A stretch of DNA of 9,158 nt, taken from JBBQSF01 sp038214085 (lineage in GTDB: Bacteria; Bacteroidota; Bacteroidia; Bacteroidales; CG2-30-32-10). The notes beneath the pieces were generated by a model, which saw only the letters and a program-made list of their open reading frames with translations, did no database searches and was not told the DNA's origin. The position numbers and the translations under genes are program-made. Shown here piece after piece: positions 6,486-9,158 of this stretch (the first letter of the stretch is position 1; each line of letters opens with the position of its first letter). The stretch covers positions 1-9,158 of the forward strand of contig JBBQSF010000123.1 in NCBI GenBank assembly GCA_038214085.1. The letters run 5' to 3'.

Positions 6486-7610
6486 TTAATATTCTTTAAT
6501 AACATTATAAACAGAATCACGCTCAACAGGTTTTCTTCCGGTTTTGCGAATAAGTTCCGAAAGTTGTGTCACACTTAATGCAGGTTTTTCTTCACCTCCC
6601 GACATTGCATATATTTTTGTAGAATCTTCAATGGTTCCATCAATATCATCAACTCCATAATTCAGTGAAAGTTGTGTGGTTTCTTTTCCTATCATTGGCC
6701 AGTATGCTTTGATGTGGGGAATGTTATCCAAAAAAATTCGAGAAACTGCGTAATTTTTCAAATCTTCAATTATTGAAATCTCCTGAATTTTTGACAATTC
6801 GTTATTTTTGTTCTTGTATTTCAGGGGAATAAAAGCATTGAATTTTCCTGTTCTATCCTGAAGTTCTCTTAATTTATTTAAATGATCAGTACGATGGCTA
6901 TATTTTTCAATGTGCCCATAAAGCATAGTTGCATTTGAAGGAATTCCAAGTAAGTGTGCTGTTTCATGAATTTTCAGCCAGTTTGTTCCATTGGTTTTTT
7001 CATTGCAAATTTTAAGTCGGATTTGCTTATCGAAAATTTCAGCGCCACCTCCGGGTATGGAATCCAAACCGGAAACTTTTAGCACTGCAAGTCCCTCCCT
7101 GAGAGGAATGCCTGCCTTCTGAATCATATATTCCAGTTCAACAGCTGTGAATGCTTTAATATGAATATTGGGTTTTATTTTTTTTATTTCACGCAGCAAA
7201 TCTGAATAAAAATATAGGTCTCTGTCGGGGTGTACTCCTCCTACAATATGAATTTCAGTAATCTTTTTATCTTTAACTGCGCTGATTTTTTGCAACATTT
7301 CTTCTATTGACATTTCCCAGGCTCCTTGTTGCTCATGTTTTCTAGAGTATGAACAAAACCGGCAATTGTAAACGCAAATATTTGAAGGTTCTATATGCAT
7401 GTTGCGGTTAAAAAACACCAAAGAACCCATTTTTCTTTCCTTTACTAAGTTGGATAAAACACTTAGCAACGGCAAATTGTCAGTGAGATACAAAGCTTCG
7501 CATTCCGAAGTGTCAATTCTTATTCCTGCAAGAACTTTTTCGGCAATTGTAAAAAGTTCGGTAGGTAAAGTTGCAAAAAGCGATTTATAATGAGCGTTTT
7601 CCATAAGCAT
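6486..7610 (-). CDS. mqnE: Aminofutalosine synthase MqnE (radical SAM)
   Basis: A radical SAM enzyme of the futalosine menaquinone pathway. It adds the 5'-deoxyadenosyl radical to 3-[(1-carboxyvinyl)oxy]benzoate to give 6-amino-6-deoxyfutalosine. The 374-aa protein has the iron-sulfur CxxxCxxC in NICVYNCRFCSYSR (C79, C83, C86), then HIVGGVHP (121-128), IKAFTAVE (151-158), PGGGAEIF (186-193) and ATMLYGHIE (227-235). These are characteristic of MqnE and separate it from the related MqnC and from CofH. Two ATGs (7610, 7604) are possible; both are next to the T-tract of the metalloprotease terminator, and the next Met (residue 61) is far too late. No other mqn gene is in the window. No TAnnTTTG box lies between this start and the metalloprotease stop. 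Confidence 0.93.
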   Translation of the reverse strand: MLMENAHYKSLFATLPTELFTIAEKVLAGIRIDTSECEALYLTDNLPLLSVLSNLVKERKMGSLVFFNRNMHIEPSNICVYNCRFCSYSRKHEQQGAWEMSIEEMLQKISAVKDKKITEIHIVGGVHPDRDLYFYSDLLREIKKIKPNIHIKAFTAVELEYMIQKAGIPLREGLAVLKVSGLDSIPGGGAEIFDKQIRLKICNEKTNGTNWLKIHETAHLLGIPSNATMLYGHIEKYSHRTDHLNKLRELQDRTGKFNAFIPLKYKNKNNELSKIQEISIIEDLKNYAVSRIFLDNIPHIKAYWPMIGKETTQLSLNYGVDDIDGTIEDSTKIYAMSGGEEKPALSVTQLSELIRKTGRKPVERDSVYNVIKEY

Positions 7611-7646
7611 AAAAAAAGAAGCTGCTTAGTGACACCAAGCAGCTTC
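7611..7646 (-). terminator. Intrinsic terminator of the metalloprotease gene, abutting the mqnE ATG
   Basis: On the minus strand, a perfect 10-bp stem (GAAGCTGCTT 7646-7637 with AAGCAGCTTC 7627-7618) around a 9-nt loop is followed immediately by seven T (7617-7611). It begins 17 nt after the metalloprotease stop. The last T is directly next to the mqnE ATG at 7610-7608, so there is no spacer between terminator and start codon. Confidence 0.88.
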
Positions 7647-7663
7647 AGTAATAATTTTAGAGA

Positions 7664-8947
7664 TTAATTATATTTAGCAAGCTTTTGAGTAAGTGATTGT
7701 GTTTTTGTTTTAATATTAATATAATACATCCCATTTGCTTTATCTGAAAGATCGATAGGCATATTAATAAAATACACATCGCTTTTTAAAGCAGAGAATA
7801 CTGAATTCCCTAATACATCAGTAACTGTGATTTCAACATCCTGATTGTCGTTTAAGTCAAATTCAAGGTTAAAAGTCCCACTGCTTGGATTTGGATAAAC
7901 TATAATGTTACGGATATTTTCAATTTCTTGAATTCCAGAACCCAAAACACATCCGTTTGACACTTTTAAATCATCGAGATTGCCACCATTAGCAAACAAA
8001 GACTGAATTCTGGCTTTTTGGTTAGGTGTAAAATTGGCGTAGGAAATATCATCGCTATAATCCATAAAGTTCATATACATGATTCCAGGTGAAGCGGAAG
8101 AACATGCATCCGTTTGAACTCCGGTAAGATGACCATAATTCTCTGATGCCTGATTTGGAGTGTCAGTACAATAGTCAGTACCTGAGCAAGAGCCACCATC
8201 ATCACCCCAAATATGGTATAAGTTAAAACAATGACCAATTTCATGGGTTGTTGTTCCACCAAGATTGTAAGGGGCACTGGCACCAGTTTTTCCAAAATAT
8301 TGATAATGGATAACCACTCCAAAATTATTGTTAAGGGTTGCTGCTGGAAACTGAGCATAACCGCACAAACCACCACCCAGGTTGCAAACCCAAATGTTCA
8401 TATACTTTTTGGGATCCCATTGGTCCAAACCTCCTGAACTGGCGTGTTTCATTTTATCGTCGTAGGTAAATTGACTAACAGTGGTCTGTTTACGCTCAAT
8501 TCCAGTGGATACAGCTCCGGAAGGTGTTCTCTTTGCAAGACAAAACTGAAGTTCGGTATTTGATTTTAAACCAGGAGCAAACGAACCCATGGAATGAGTG
8601 TTTGATCCTGCATAGTCGGTATTAAGGATGGCGATTTGTTCCTGAACGCGTGCATCAGTAATGTTTTGCGATGTAGTGGAATACAGAACATGAACAACTA
8701 CCGGTACGGTTACAACTGTTTTGGGTGAATAATCTGGATTGTTTTGTATCCACTCTTGTGTCCAGGTTTCCAATTCAAGCATCTGATTTTCCAAATCAGG
8801 ATTCTGCAATTTTTGTTGTTCCATGTATTCTGTTGTTCCGCAGTTGCGAACAGCTTTTGTTTCTTTATCCATTGATTGACTATCTTGTGCAGATGCAATA
8901 AACGAAAACGAAAACAAAGCAATTAAAGAGATAAAAGTTCTTTTCAT
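7664..8947 (-). CDS. Secreted M43-family (pappalysin-like) zinc metalloprotease with T9SS sorting domain
   Basis: A 427-aa secreted endopeptidase. It has a signal peptide (1-20, ending IASA, then Q21), a prosegment with VRNCGTTEY (C36), a metzincin catalytic domain and a T9SS type A sorting domain (347-427, starting NIIVYPNPSSG). The zinc site is HEIGHCFNLYH (H235, H239, H245 as ligands, E236 as general base), followed by a Met-turn in YMNFMDY (M295). The eighth position of the metzincin motif, usually Gly, is Asn242; I recall Asn here in other Bacteroidota M43 proteins (NLRHIWGD-type), so it is probably still active. C36 in an RxCGT-like context may act as a cysteine switch holding the zymogen inactive; this is inference. 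The C-rich stretch 254-282 (C254, C260, C282) may form disulfides. It has its own promoter and terminator and is likely monocistronic. The substrate is unknown. Confidence 0.92.
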   Translation of the reverse strand: MKRTFISLIALFSFSFIASAQDSQSMDKETKAVRNCGTTEYMEQQKLQNPDLENQMLELETWTQEWIQNNPDYSPKTVVTVPVVVHVLYSTTSQNITDARVQEQIAILNTDYAGSNTHSMGSFAPGLKSNTELQFCLAKRTPSGAVSTGIERKQTTVSQFTYDDKMKHASSGGLDQWDPKKYMNIWVCNLGGGLCGYAQFPAATLNNNFGVVIHYQYFGKTGASAPYNLGGTTTHEIGHCFNLYHIWGDDGGSCSGTDYCTDTPNQASENYGHLTGVQTDACSSASPGIMYMNFMDYSDDISYANFTPNQKARIQSLFANGGNLDDLKVSNGCVLGSGIQEIENIRNIIVYPNPSSGTFNLEFDLNDNQDVEITVTDVLGNSVFSALKSDVYFINMPIDLSDKANGMYYINIKTKTQSLTQKLAKYN

Positions 8948-8974
8948 AGTTAATTATTCTGGTTAATAATAGTT

Positions 8975-9008
8975 CAAAATTACGAAAAAAAATAAAATGT
9001 AGTACAAA
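8975..9008 (-). promoter_or_regulatory. Promoter of the metalloprotease gene
   Basis: On the minus strand a -33 TTTG (9008-9005) and a -7 TAATTTTG (8982-8975) are separated by 22 nt, close to the 19-21 usual for Bacteroidota. The predicted start near 8968 leaves a leader of about 20 nt. This is the best two-element promoter in the window. The -33 TTTG is the end of the T-tract of the upstream gene's terminator. Confidence 0.65.
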
Positions 9009-9042
9009 AAAATGAGGCTATCATTGAAAAATGACAGCCTCA
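9006..9042 (-). terminator. Intrinsic terminator of the upstream T9SS gene
   Basis: On the minus strand, a stem of 7 + 5 bp with one internal mismatch (9042-9036 with 9019-9013; 9034-9030 with 9025-9021; mismatch 9035/9020) closes a 4-nt loop and runs into a T-rich tail (9012-9006). It begins 23 nt after the stop of the partial gene at the right edge. AAAATTTTT on the + strand side means it could also work weakly in the other direction. Confidence 0.82.
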
Positions 9043-9065
9043 AAATTTTTAATTGCTGTAAATAA

Positions 9066-9158
9066 TTATTTAATCAGAGAAATTCTTCTAGTTATAGACC
9101 CTTCGCTGGTTTTAATATTTACAATATAAATACCTGATTTTTCGGAAGAAAGATCAAT
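9066..9158 (-). CDS. C-terminal end of a T9SS cargo protein (partial)
   Basis: This is the last 30 codons plus TAA of a minus-strand gene that continues beyond the right edge. The translation contains IDLSSEKSGIYIVNI and ends TRRISLIK, the final two strands of a T9SS type A sorting domain (the usual D-L-S-x-x-x-x-G-x-Y pattern and basic end). The protein is therefore probably secreted through T9SS; its function cannot be told from this part. It is followed by its own terminator, so it is transcribed separately from the metalloprotease. Confidence 0.85.
   Translation of the reverse strand: MDLSSEKSGIYIVNIKTSEGSITRRISLIK

Noticed and set aside
8071..8376. A 101-codon open frame inside the metalloprotease, same strand, other frame
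   Set aside because: It is a hydrophobic frame-shadow of the zinc-site region with no start signal; the main frame has intact HExxH and Met-turn.
1..9158. Mobile element, CRISPR, toxin-antitoxin or defence island
   Set aside because: No repeat-spacer array, transposase, integrase, restriction, or toxin-like gene is visible; the genes are housekeeping and secretion functions with uniform base composition.

Overview
This window looks like ordinary chromosomal sequence from a Bacteroidota (Bacteroidetes) bacterium. It is AT-rich. Three of its proteins end in type IX secretion system (T9SS) C-terminal sorting domains. Start codons lack clear Shine-Dalgarno sequences, and several intergenic regions carry TAnnTTTG -7 boxes typical of the phylum. 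I see no transposase, integrase, phage gene, CRISPR array, tRNA or rRNA.

Layout from left to right. (1) The 3' part of thiF and a complete thiS on the + strand supply the sulfur-carrier step of thiamine thiazole synthesis. (2) A minus-strand pair, ddl then rdgB, makes D-Ala-D-Ala ligase and the house-cleaning ITP/XTP pyrophosphatase. rdgB converges on thiS, and the two coding ends overlap by 14 nt. (3) A 220-nt divergent promoter region holds two copies of the same TTATCTTTGC -7 sequence facing opposite ways. (4) A tight + strand operon holds a membrane-anchored triple-PASTA protein, a secreted T9SS cargo protein of unknown function (8-nt overlap) and an RluD-type pseudouridine synthase (2-nt gap), followed by a GC-rich hairpin. 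(5) On the minus strand lie mqnE (aminofutalosine synthase of the futalosine menaquinone route), then an M43-family secreted metalloprotease with its own promoter and terminator, then the last 30 codons of another T9SS cargo gene.

How the genes relate. ddl and the PASTA gene, both tied to the cell wall, share a divergent control region, while rdgB and rluD ride along as housekeeping passengers. The T9SS proteins are exported cargo: one is embedded in the PASTA/rluD operon and the others form a separate minus-strand series. mqnE has no obvious promoter of its own. Its start codon directly touches the T-tract of the metalloprotease terminator, which is the most unusual regulatory arrangement in the window.

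I found no convincing new multi-gene system. The points most worth a second look are the terminator/start-codon junction at mqnE, the thiS/rdgB coding overlap, the mirrored ddl/PASTA promoters, and the unknown T9SS cargo translationally coupled to a kinase-less PASTA protein.
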